NCBI GenBank assembly: GCA_021234155.1
Contig: JAJEKV010000005.1
Coordinates: forward strand, 16,662,089-16,726,088
DNA: 64,000 bases
Direction of reading: 5' to 3'
Source: Isoetes taiwanensis
Taxonomy: Eukaryota > Streptophyta > Lycopodiopsida > Isoetales > Isoetaceae
The notes under the pieces are model-generated. The model was not told the DNA's origin and made no database searches. It was given only the letters and a program-made list of their open reading frames with translations. Positions within the stretch are counted from its first letter, which is position 1; every line of letters begins with the position of its first letter. The translations under genes were made by a program, and so were the position numbers. Of this stretch, positions 9,851 through 24,631 are shown in pieces.

Positions 9851-11950
9851 AATGATTTGTGTTGCAATTAGTCAATGTTTGCATTGCAGTGGTCTTTGAT
9901 GATAGATACGGATTTTAATAGGATCTCTTTTGTCTAAAGATAAATAATTATTTCTGTACTCTAGTTTTTGGGTTAGTATGAAATTGCTTAAATGTTTGAC
10001 ATGTTGTGTTCAGAAATTGGCAGGGATAGAAAAGATTCTTTGCAGATTGGATACATAAAAGTTTCTATATTTTCTAATCCTGGAAGATCCCAAGAAACCT
10101 GGCACTGTTTTCCTTGGTGCCAAATAGAGTGGGGTATAGTCTAAACTCTAAAACAGAAGGCAAAACAGAAGCACTAGCTAGGGGAACTCAGGCAGTTATT
10201 ATGTAAGTTCTAGATATGAATGCATCATGTAGTCTGTTTATTCTTTGTGAACTGTTAAATAATGTTATGGGATCTGTTAAATAATGTAATATTAAATATA
10301 CTGTCTTTGAGACATTACAGCTCAAAAATTTCTTAAGACTAGGGAATAAAGAAGCCAAACATCATTTCAGATTAATGGAGCAATGGTTTGCTTCAGTTGA
10401 AGGCCTCAAAAAGAAATCTTCGAAGGCCATCTCTGGAGTTATCAAGTGCCATATTTATGCTTCCAGCTTAACTTTCCAAACGCTTCAGTGTATTGACCTG
10501 TTCGGGTGAGACTCAAGGGTAGCAGGTCATGAGTTCAATTTTATGGGAAAAATAACTGCAAAGCTTATCAATTCACCCAGGACGCCATTAAAGAGTAATA
10601 ATGTCCAGTTTTGCGCTAAGATGAATTGAAGGAAGATGATGTCGCGATGGTTTTTAATGAGAGTTACTCCCTTTCACACGTGCAGCACTCATATTTCAAT
10701 ATGAAACCGAAGATTGGTTTGAAGTAGTCTTTTAACATTCAAGTTGTTTGATTATAAAGACACTCAGTTTTGAATCTTATAATCTGTCCAAAAGCTTGTG
10801 CAGTCGATGGATCATCTAGAAGGTCGTATGCTCAAATTAGACACAGTATTGCATTGTGTTGAAGAATATATGTTTTTCAAGGCATTGTCCTAAGATCTAT
10901 TTTGTTTCTAATGCAGAAAGTGTCTGCTACTTTTACAAATGATCATCCCAACTTGGCAAGGTTCATGACAAGCCAGCTTGGCCGATTGGTGATATATTCA
11001 TTAGTGTCTTGACATTCCTGGTCGAATTTCAATATACAATATCTTTAATGAGATGGAAAATTGATCTTTATTAAAGCTGTTGGATTGCATATAGGTTAAT
11101 TGCCTTAAACCTAGAAGATTTAGTAGTGGTTTACAGATTTGGATGGCAGCTTAGTTGCCTAATATGATGGTCATGTGTTCAATATTATTTTTTGAAAGAA
11201 ACACTTTAGAACCCTTAAAGTAGGTAACTTCTTGAAGGAACCAAAGGTCATTGCATATATTTAAGAAGTCCATGTGCACATTCCTATGCTACATTCATGT
11301 ATTCTTTTTTGGATTGGTTCCAATGAAATGAACTATTAATCCAAATGGATTGGTTCCTACAAACTGAGACCTTTGATATAGTAAGCTAAACTACCATTCC
11401 AACTGCACACACAAGTATTTAAGTTTGCCTCGCATCTAGACTACATATCAAAACACGACACATCGAACTAGATCAACTATAACTACTCTACTATCAAACA
11501 AAATTCCAGGCAATAAGTGAGTTGACAGAGGGGATACGCTCACTTCTATGCACACAGGGGCCAGGAAAGAGAAATGTTTGCGCCGGCCTTGACTGTCGCG
11601 ATAAATTTTTTGTATGTTTTATAGTATAAGGATGCACGCTAAAAACTACTTTAAAACATGCCAGGAGGTTGCCCCTAAGAAACAATATGGAGAAGCCTTC
11701 AATTTCCAACCTTGAGAGCATAAATAGGCTACTGATAATCTTCCGCCTCAAATCCTTCTCCTCTCACCATAACCTCTTCGAGGGGCCCCTCTAACCTGTA
11801 GGCTACCTGAGCATACAGTTTTTCTAACATCTTCTACGTGATCATACAGTTTTTCCAAATTTTCTACCTAATTTGTCAACATTTTGCCAGCCCCCACCTG
11901 ACGTGGCACAGATCCAGACCATCCAATCTGCAAATCAAGGGCTGAGATAT
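9850..11950. other. Intergenic sequence, nothing recognised
   Basis: Two small protein-like pieces stand out: LMEQWFASVEGLKKKSSKAI at about 10373 after an AG acceptor-like site, and VSATFTNDHPNLARFM at about 10920, also after an acceptor-like cag. They could be decayed exons, but I cannot assign them. From 11760 to 11960 the sequence is richer in G+C and repeats the phrase catacagtttttc twice. Confidence 0.4.
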
Positions 11951-11961
11951 ATGCCACCTCA

Positions 11962-12364
11962 GGCCCTTTTTCCACGGTAGTCTTATCTCTAAAAGTCACA
12001 TATTTTATCCAATGATGTTTGGCCACCTATTGTCTTAAAAGTAAATCATTTTTCCACTATAAAAATAAGACATGTCTTATTTAGGTTCGGAATAGGTTTG
12101 GATACCAAATGGAGTCTTATTTTATTCCGGGGGATTTCCCCCGCCGTAAAAAAGGACACCTGTCTTATTTCAATATATAACTAAAATACGTGTCTTATTT
12201 TTTCATGCTTTTCCACTAGTATTTTAATGGTGTCATATTTTATGACTACCATGCAGTAGAAAAGTAAGTTTAAATTTGTGTCTCTCATTTTTAGCTCTGG
12301 AGTCACAAATGGTGTCGTATATTGTATATGACATCCATATTTTGCGAGGTGTGGAAAAAGGGCC
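11962..12364 (+). mobile_element. Tourist-like (PIF/Harbinger-type) MITE, best-preserved copy
   Basis: The 403-bp element has perfect 14-bp terminal inverted repeats, GGCCCTTTTTCCAC at 11962 and its complement ending at 12364. TCA flanks both sides (11959-11961 and 12365-12367). A 3-bp T-N-A duplication with G-rich termini fits PIF/Harbinger Tourist elements, although TCA departs from the usual TTA/TAA. It aligns with 1603-1998 throughout and shares the palindrome AATAAGACATGTCTTATT at 12064-12081. It is non-coding. Confidence 0.9.
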
Positions 12365-12689
12365 TCAGGTGGGTGCAAAACGAACACTGCAAAAGTTAAG
12401 GGAAACAATAAACTTCCAACGTTTGAGTTTGGTATCTCTCGCATGGTTGGGCTAAGATTTCGGGCATTTAGAGGTCATGTTGCTTTTTTGGATTTTTATA
12501 TGGCTTTTATTTTGAAAGGTTAGAAAGAATAAAATTTTTTTGGAGGTCGTTTTTCTGGGGCGTGGATAGGATCAGATCCTCCCGTCTTTTTTTGGCTGGG
12601 GTAGCGGAGTAAGCGGAGGCGGAGAAAAGGCTTGGAAGCGGAGAGGTGGAAGCGGTAGGTGGGGTAAGGCGAGGAGAAGAAGGGCGGCA

Positions 12690-13330
12690 AAGCCCACAGA
12701 TGCTATGGTGGATGAAGCCCACAGATGCTATGGCGGTTGAAGCCATCGACTATGGCGGATGATGGCATATCCCCTAGTGGCAGCGCTAATTTGTGGCATG
12801 TCGGCTTTGATGTTGTTTGCTTGTAGCATTTAGGCATCTGAATGCCTTGCTTTGCTGCTGCTTGCTTGTAGCATTTATGCATTTATGTAGGATAGGTAAG
12901 ATGGCATTAGAAGGGTTCTGGTGAGGCCGACATGGCCCGGAGGTTCGAATCCTCCAGCCCTGGTGTAAACAGCCATATGCATGCGTTGTCTGAGTGCATC
13001 CGATTGCTATGAAGATGATTGATTCCGAGATTGCGCAAGATTGATTTTGGCAGCAGGTTTCATTCAAGCAGTCGAAATTTTGGATTGACTGTAGGATTAA
13101 TTGGGGGAGCAGTGCAGGGTCAATTGGGGCAGTTTGGCTTAGCACAGGCAGTCTGGTTAAGCAGAGAGACCATGGTTTTGTAGAAATTGTTAATGCTATG
13201 GTTTATTATGCGAATGCTATTTTCAATCGAGACCATAGGGAATGGCATGGTAAGTTTTTGGGAAATTGTTAATAGCCATGGATTTGGCACAATACTAGGA
13301 ATATGCCGCCAATCAATGGCTCCAATTCTC
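12690..13330. repeat. Low-copy dispersed repeat, related to 18655-20310
   Basis: The segment 13214-13320 (accatagggaatggcatg, then ttgttaatagccatggattt) matches about 20140-20240 with moderate divergence. Short internal duplications are present: cacagatgctatgg occurs twice near 12694-12735 and gcttgtagcattta twice near 12820-12880. The open frames here are short and share no known family. I read this as a degraded repeat, not a gene. Confidence 0.5.
12900..12965 (+). repeat. tRNA-like T-arm and box B, possible SINE head
   Basis: GGAGG-TTCGAAT-CCTCC at 12939-12955 is a perfect T-stem and loop containing box B GGTTCGAATCC. A weak box A candidate (tggcattagaagg) lies at 12902-12914. No complete cloverleaf can be drawn, so it is not a functional tRNA gene. 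Confidence 0.35.
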
Positions 13331-13933
13331 ATAATACTCGAAAATAGAGAATAATATTTGAAGACCAGACATTCATGCCAGAATCACCGTTCAAAAAGTA
13401 TCCAAGATCTGCCAAGCCCCAATATGATTTGTCCAATGCTATTTTTGGTTTCGGTTCTGAACGCTTTCAGAAAGGCTTTCGAATCATTTAGCTGTTGTCC
13501 AAGCTCATTCCAGAACTATGGACTATAGGGACTGTGAAAAGAACACAACAGCATCACCTAAACAATTTCGTCCCTTTTTAGGACGTTGATTGCTATAAGG
13601 CCTCCAACCTGCTAGTTAAGGTGAACAACCGACATGGGCTGTGCCAAATGAATCGTCTTCAGATCATCTAGCATAACCAGCCCCATGTTCCACCTAATAA
13701 ACCAAATATATAATCAAGCGCGCCTTACATTCCAGAGTCTATTTGAGCATGCATATAGGTTGTATGGAAAGGCAAAACTTCAAACCTGTATTCTTGGGCA
13801 AGCTTGAACCTCCAATCCTCTCACGTATAATCCCAATCAATCGTCAGGCATGTGTCCCAGATAGCCAAGTTCTTGTAAACGGACTTGTTTGAACCTCTGA
13901 ATCTACATGTTTCACAAGTACTGTGGATTGAAG
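13330..13933. other. Downstream region of MCM5
   Basis: No gene is visible. The sequence probably includes the MCM5 3' UTR immediately beyond the stop codon at 13934 on the minus strand. I did not find a convincing polyadenylation signal. Confidence 0.4.
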
Positions 13934-18184
<4,251 letters not shown>

Positions 18185-18314
18185 GTTTCCTTTGCTCTGC
18201 TCAGAAGATGATCCGAGAAGAACAGAGGCAGGCTTTCGGAGGGAAACTTTCTGATTGGTACACGTACTCCTGGTTTTGCCATGTCATCTTGGCAAGTGTG
18301 TTTAAAAAAAGGTA

Positions 18315-18458
18315 GGGAAAACTACCAAAATACCTCTATGAGTTTGTGTGTGAGTTTGTGTGTATTTTGGTAATTACACAAACTCATAGGGGGGTTGAAA
18401 CTCATAAGGGCATTTTAGTAATTACATAAACTCATAGGGGTATTTTGGTAGTTTTCCC
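18315..18458. mobile_element. Small foldback/MITE-like element upstream of MCM5
   Basis: The left arm gggaaaactaccaaaatac, then ctatgagttt, is mirrored by the right arm aaactcatag, then gtattttggtagttttccc. The element is 144 bp. The short interior repeats parts of the arms (aaactcata). It lies 131 bp upstream of the MCM5 start codon. No clear target duplication is visible, so the superfamily is open. Confidence 0.7.
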
Positions 18459-18463
18459 AAAAC

Positions 18464-18594
18464 AATATAGGGTAGGTTATAATTTGTGTGGCCGTTTAAA
18501 GTTTAAAGTATCGTTTTCTTCGTATTCCCAAAAAAATATAGGGTAGGTTATAATTTGTGCGGCCGTTTAAAGTTTAAAGTATCGTTTTCTTCCT
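18464..18594. repeat. 71-bp tandem duplication upstream of MCM5
   Basis: aatatagggtaggttataat and what follows recurs at 18464 and 18535, almost identical over some 60 bases (ccgtttaaagtttaaagtat in both). It adjoins the foldback element. Confidence 0.85.
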
Positions 18595-18654
18595 ATGTGT
18601 TCTTACCTAGACTATAGTCACATTTAAAGTACAATTGCATTAAAAGAACCTTGT

Positions 18655-20310
18655 TCAAGGTAAGATCGCTGTGAACCTTGTAATTACCGCTGTGAAAATT
18701 TTGGCGGTGCTTGTCGGTTTCCAGCCAGATAAAGCTGCAATATTTGCGTCTTGTATTTGCTGGAGGTATTTCAAGGATGGTTCGGATAAGATTTGGGCAT
18801 TGTATTGTATAAGAAATCGTATGGCAGGCATATGTTTGGAGTGTATCGAGCTACTTGTTGGCCTCTGAAGGTAGATGTCCGGAAATTGTCTGTGGCGCAT
18901 CTGTTTATTGTGTTTTCTATTTGCATGGTATGAATTTAGAAGGAGACAGGTGCGCACATAGGATGTTTCTTGGGCAGACAGGTCAGTATTGCATGCCATT
19001 GTTGCCGGTTTGCAGCTTGTTGCATTCCGCAACTTCGTTTTGGCGAGGCGTGTTGCTTCGGCAGCTTCATTTTGGTTCAGCTATCTGCTATATTGCATTC
19101 CGACAGTCTCATGTATTGCCCCTTTGCTTGGCCTTAATTTTTTTCCAACAGACCATATGTTCGTTTTGCACCATTGACTTTGGCATATGTTTTTTTTCTC
19201 AAAATTCTGATGGCCTTTGGTCTGGCATAAAGCATAGAATATCCGCCAGATCGATGGTCATAAATGAAAGATAACTATAAGACCCATAAAGGTGAATAAA
19301 TAATGAAAGATGCAAAAATAGACTTAGCACAAATTCCCTCCATAGTTGAGTCTGTCTGTATAGAGAAATGTGCCGCCGATATATTTCTCGTACATATAAA
19401 TTAGCTGTAAATAAAAAACTAGTTTCAAAAGTGGAGCTTCGATAAACCTGCAATATTTGTGTCTGTTATTTGGCTGGGGTGTTTCTGGCATGGTTGGGCC
19501 AAGATTTGGGCCTTGTATCATATGGTATGTTTTCACTGATTCGAGCTGCATGGTATGAGGATAGAAGGAAAGGGCTGCGCACATGGCCAAATCTGTTCGG
19601 CGGGCAGGTCTCCTAACATATTGATTATGTCGGGTGTGGAATTCTGAGCAAATTGAGAGCCCTGGGGATGGAGCGATCTGTTTGAATCCATAAATGCACG
19701 GGGTGATCATGAAGCCGATTCTTTGGGTTGTTCATAAACCCATGCTTGAGGGCTCGTCATTTTTGTGTGTTCTTTAAGGCAGGTTCAAAAACACAGGCGC
19801 TTTAAACACCAAAGATGAGTTTTGACACGGCAGGGGCAGACCTGTCTGCCGATTCTTGAAATTCAATGGGATGTCGGGGCATTCTAACCGGCAGAGCTTT
19901 TATGTGGGATTCACATGCTGAGAGATGGCAACTATGCAGGCCTCTGACTTCCAACAGCTGAGGAAATGTAGATTTGGTGCAGGCAAAGCAGGGTTTCATC
20001 CAGGGCAAAGCTGGAAGGCTTCTTTCCGGCAGTTTCTTTTTTTCTTGCTTCTTTTTTCTTTTCTTCCGGGTTTTTTTTTTCCCACCATTATTCTTTTAGA
20101 TCTGGCAATATAATTTCGATACCATATCTTCAATCCAGCCAGACTATAGGAAATGGCATGTTGACTTTTCAGCAAAATGTTAGTAGCCGTGGATCTGGCA
20201 TAAAACCAAAAATATGCCATCAATCAATCAACGGCTTCCAATCAACATTGGATAAAAAAAACTGATAAAGAACGATAAATAACGTAAAATAATCTACAAT
20301 AGAAAATTGG
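18655..20310. repeat. Low-copy repeat block with an internal ~710-bp direct repeat
   Basis: The stretch 18738-18860 (gcaatatttgcgtcttgtat, attgtataagaaatcg, tcgagct) recurs in diverged form at 19448-19550. Pieces around cgcacat...ggcagacaggt near 18953-18980 resemble 19575-19610. The end, about 20140-20240, matches 13214-13320. Several open frames of 60-139 codons occur but look like repeat sequence, not genes. Confidence 0.5.
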
Positions 20311-21389
20311 TTTCAGAAGTAGATTTTCGAAAGAAACAAAGAAAATTGACCTGAAAACGCAAATATATTTGTGTAATTTCGTCTAATGATCTTGTCGTAG
20401 TGTTGTAACAAAATTTTGAAAATATAAGAAGCTAAAAAATTTCCCCTTCCTAAGTCTCTCACGGTAGTGACTCTAGTTTTAGATCAAGAAGAAAGTTAAA
20501 TTGCCCTGTCATTCTGCTCCCATGGGCTCTTGCTCAAACATGAGGTGTGTTTGCCTTTGGTATGTATACATGGTTAGATAGATATATGTATGTACGCAAT
20601 GGATATATTAATATCTTAAGTGCTTTTATTATTGAATTTTGAATTCTTTACAACAAAGGGATAAGCGATGAAAGAGACACAAAATGAAGCAACAAATGAT
20701 ACCTTGTTTGTGCAAAGACATTTAGTTAAGTAGATTTAGCTCTTCTATGTGACATAGATTTGGTGCCGGGACTATAAATTGCGGCAAGCCTACCAGTTTT
20801 CAGCTGGGAACTGTCTTTCCCAGGTGGATTCCCTAACACATGAACCTAAGGATCTTCTTCCAATGGACATTTTCAACTTCTTGTAACAACGAATTCTGAT
20901 TACAAATGCTAGAAATCTGTGTAACAAAAGTAATGCATCAGGCATGCATTTGACACATTTGACTAATGATTATGATATCCTTTTTATTGCTCACTTGGGA
21001 TCATTGGATCCCAAGATAATATCAGGAATATTCTAAATCAGAGGATATGCATTTACACCTCACACCAATGTATAAAAATGCTCCCCATACACGCACTTAT
21101 ATACGTAGTACATGACAAAAAAATAGAAACGATTTCATACAAGAACAAAGCGAAGCACCATCTCCTAATTTATATCACACTTTATGCCTATGAATAAGAA
21201 GCTTGAATTCCCAGCAGCAAACATAGCTATGGCAAACCATATGAGGAATTGGGTGCTAAAATCTGGTTTCACACAAAGCCAATGCAAACAATCCCGTTGA
21301 CATCAAAGAGGCTCCATTACAACAGAGCTCAACTCCCTTGTGAACTTAATGGTCGTCTATTCGAAGGCCTAATGGCACCAGCAGAGTAA
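20310..21389. other. Intergenic sequence, nothing recognised
   Basis: AT-rich, no coding pattern and no terminal repeats seen. Confidence 0.4.
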
Positions 21390-21518
21390 TCAGTCCTCTG
21401 GACTGAGTTCATACAGCAACCATTGATCTGTAATGAGATCATCTTCACTCCAAGACCAGGATTCTGCCAGCACCTCCAACTCTGCTTCATTTGCTCCAGG
21501 CCTTACCGATCTTGCAAC
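21390..21518 (-). pseudogene. Possible C-terminal coding exon of an unknown protein
   Basis: On the minus strand the frame reads SVRPGANEAELEVLAESWSW, then SEDDLITDQWLLYELSPED and a TGA at 21390-21392. The acidic, aromatic composition is protein-like, and an AG acceptor-like site (ttgcaag) precedes it. I do not recognise the family. The MYB fragment at 22258-22372 lies upstream on the same strand, but nothing connects them. Confidence 0.3.
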
Positions 21519-21930
21519 ATATCAACCAGTCATGCTGCATAAATCCGATCTACCTGCATGAGTTTTCTTCTGATTAGGATCTGGCCACCCCATTGGATAT
21601 TGAATAACACCGAAGAGTGTTCAACTTGACGCCTTGATGCAAAAGTGTCAAGTATCAGTTCTACTCATTTTAATTGGGTTGGGCCACTTCCAAAGGGAGG
21701 ACTATAAAAATGCTTATATAGTAGGCATGTCGGCCTTCCTTTACCATTCATTGTAGTTATTTTCAACTGTACATATAGACGAGGAAGCATTCCAGCCATC
21801 ATAAGTTAGTCGAAATAGTACCCATAGCATTCTTCCAATATGTTGATATTTGGCATGATTAATGCGTCATTATTTTGAGGCTGGATCTTTGTTTGACCAT
21901 TACTTCGCATCAAATATACCATTCTTATAC

Positions 21931-22167
21931 CCCGGGGGATTCACTTATAACAAAGGGGATATGCCATCTGCGTTCAGGGTGTAGTAAAAAACCCCCTAGT
22001 ATACTGACTTATGAAAGCTATTTTAACCCCTTTAAGTATATGGTTTACCCCAAATAGTGGTTAAAAAACCCCTAGTATGGTACGTATGCCTACGTAAAGT
22101 GGTCGAAAAAACCCCTTATAGTTGAACTCACATGTTCTATACGCCCAACAAATGTGAATCCCCCGGG
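21931..22167. mobile_element. hAT-type MITE
   Basis: The 237-bp element has perfect 14-bp terminal inverted repeats, CCCGGGGGATTCAC at 21931-21944 and its complement at 22154-22167. A perfect 8-bp target duplication, TCTTATAC, flanks it at 21923-21930 and 22168-22175. Eight-base duplications are typical of the hAT superfamily. The interior carries three copies of aaaaacccc-tagta-like units and is non-coding. Perfect repeats and flanks suggest a recent insertion. Confidence 0.9.
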
Positions 22168-22257
22168 TCTTATACATTTAGTTCATTCATAAGATTGGCA
22201 GCAACACCTTATCCTCCTCGCAAAATCAAGCTTCTTGTCTCTTCTTGCAAGCAGGTA

Positions 22258-22372
22258 TTCCTTTGCTTCTCGACCAGCCTCTAAGAGCAGCATCTTCCTC
22301 GGGATTCCATGGCCCTTTGATTCTGTCACTTTCTTCCACATAGGTGGATGCCTTCATGCTCAAAGATGCCAT
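22258..22372 (-). pseudogene. R2R3-MYB N-terminal fragment
   Basis: From an ATG at 22370-22372 the minus strand reads MASLSMKASTYVEESDRIKG followed by PWNPEEDAALRG. RIKGPW-PEED--L is the start of the first MYB repeat of the plant MYB44/70/73/77 group of transcription factors. After AALRG a one-base shift is needed to continue with LVEKQ, which the family has next. Then similarity ends, without the tryptophan core of the repeat. It is a broken gene fragment. Confidence 0.55.
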
Positions 22373-22399
22373 AGCCCACTACAGATTTCCCTATTCCTG

Positions 22400-23820
22400 C
22401 TTCCACCAAAGCCATGGCATTAAAGAAATTGTTTAAATTCAAAAATCATAGTTGTCGAAACCATAGCCAGAGCGCAAAGATTTGGCTTTTGCCCTGCTCT
22501 CATCTGCTTCGGATCTCCATGGTGCCTGCTTTTGATCCGTGCTCTGTACCTGCAACTACTAATAGCGGCCAACATCCACATGCTCGAGAAGAAATTACAG
22601 AAGAAGGGCGCCACATCGAGGGGCTATAGTTTGCAGGTGTGCAAGCAAAATCGGCCATGGTTTCTGCGGGAAAGAATAAAGGGAAAAATAAAATATTAGA
22701 GCCCCCGAGTTTTACTACTGGAACTGAGAAGAGATGTCACAAAGCATGAGCTAAAAGGATTCTTTCAGGCGCATGACAGAGATTTACCATTTAAAACCAT
22801 GCTTTGCCAGTTATAACACATAGCAGAACCACGGTGGAATCGCCATCACAGGCATAGGATGTCTCCGGAAAGAAGCATTGCCCAATATTTCTTTCAATGA
22901 AAATTCTACAGTGTGGAAATTCTTTCTTTGTTGATGGAAGGTCAAGATGGATGCCTCGACATTGAAAGTGTAGCAATTATATATGTTAAGAAAGATGGGC
23001 ACAAATGCACAGGCTCCTACTAAGCATGGCAACGTCTGGCACACGTTTTACTAGTTTTCCCTAAATTTACAAGAAATTTATTCCAACGGCCTTGGCCGCT
23101 GTGAACATTTCTTTTGGTCAACTGATGCAAACGACACCCTATCTAGAAAATACTCGATGCAATATCAAAACGTAATAGATATATTGACTTCGATTAGGAC
23201 ATGATTATAGTTCAAACAGTGTGATGCATCATCAACACTGCAAGAGACACATTGGAATAGACAAGGAATAGACATGGCATGCAAGTTTGCTTATTATGAA
23301 GAATCTGTAGGGGCCGGTATAGTTGCAAGAAACATCGGCCATTTATAGTTGCAATATTGTCGAGCTCGACAATGCAGGAAATAATGGAGCACAACATGCA
23401 AAATGGAACCTTGCAAAGCATAATTTTTCAGATAAGTTGAGGTGCAATGCGGAAGCAAAATATGCCACAGCATCATGGTAAACAGTAAAGAACATGCCTT
23501 TCCAGCAAAAGGTACCAAGAAGGTGGGAAGCCGCCAGGGAATCTTAACATAACTTGCAAATGCAAGCTTTATTTTTGTAGCAAGACTAGTCATAAAACCT
23601 CAAGGAAAGACCTCAAAAGAATATTGCTAGGCAAGCTCTCCAAATATGAGATCAAACCTGAATAATTTGAGGAGGCGCTGGTCTAATATGACTGCAAATC
23701 TAAGTCGTACATCTAGCTAAATTTAAGCCATACACTTATGCTAAACTAACATGTCAATTGTAATCTGCCACCGCCAACACCTAGCATGTGCACAATGTTA
23801 ATGATACAATTTCCAAATTC
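22400..23820. other. Intergenic sequence, nothing recognised
   Basis: Several short open frames exist on both strands, none with a family signature. No inverted terminal repeats were seen. Confidence 0.4.
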
Positions 23821-23821
23821 C

Positions 23822-24631
23822 TTATATAAATGGTGCAAATATAGCAGAATGCATTTGCTCTTCTAATTCGAGAGCAACATAGAAAGGGGGCCATAACTTT
23901 AGCAAACAAACTCTGTTTCTCAAGTATAAACATGCATTGGAAGGTTCAAATAATGATCTATAAAGGTCGTTAGGTACATATTTTTCAAACATGTCAAATA
24001 AATCACAATGTATTATATAATCCAACATAGAAGTAACTTTAGCCTCAGTTTAGAACATCAAACATTCATTTTTTTGCTTCCATTTCAAGCTTTGAGGATT
24101 ATATGATGTACAAAAAGAAGGGCTTAGTACCCAGATGCTGCTTTCCAACATGCTCATTCCATGAGCCTACACATTGAATCTACTATCTCGTGATGTTGCT
24201 ATTGATTTTATGAAGGATCCCAGTGGAATCCAGGCAACCAATTTTGATTCTTGGCAAAGTTGGCATTAGTTGTAGAAAATTTAATATGTTTCTCAAGTAT
24301 AAACATGCATTGGAAGGTTCAAAGAATGATCTATGAAAATCTTTAGGTACATATTTTTCAAACATGTCAAATAAATCACAATGTATTAGTTGTATTATAA
24401 TTCTATAATCCAACATAGAAGTAACTTTAACCTCAATTTAGAATATCAAACATTCATCTTTTTGCTTCCATTTCAAGCTTGAGGATTATATGATGTACAA
24501 AAAGAAGGTTTCAAACATGTCAAATAAATCACAATGTATCAGTTGTATTATAATTCTATAATCCAACCTAGACGAAACTTTAACCAAAGTCTAGAATATC
24601 AAGCATTCATCTTTTTTGCTTCCATTTCAAG
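23822..24631 (-). repeat. Tandem array of a ~375-bp repeat
   Basis: The phrase aaggttcaaa-aatgatcta recurs at 23942 and 24315 (period 373). The flanking markers tttttcaaacatgtcaaata and cattcat-tttttgcttcc repeat in step. A third, shortened unit follows at about 24509. Units carry a conserved open stretch on the minus strand (IHCDLFDMFEKYVPKDFHRS), which is probably a consequence of shared ancestry and not a gene. Single or partial units occur at 26606, 31115 and 43690. Confidence 0.85.

Noticed and set aside
12507-12746. 79-codon minus-strand frame with a Ser/Pro/Ala-rich start (MASTAIASVGFIHHS), like a plastid transit peptide
   Set aside because: No mature domain follows on that strand and the sequence has internal duplications of the surrounding repeat.
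12900-12965. Functional tRNA gene
   Set aside because: Only the T-arm is present; no acceptor, D or anticodon stems can be paired.
18655-19710. Frames of 125-139 codons on both strands
   Set aside because: They sit in a diverged direct repeat and change frame between the two copies, as expected for non-coding DNA.
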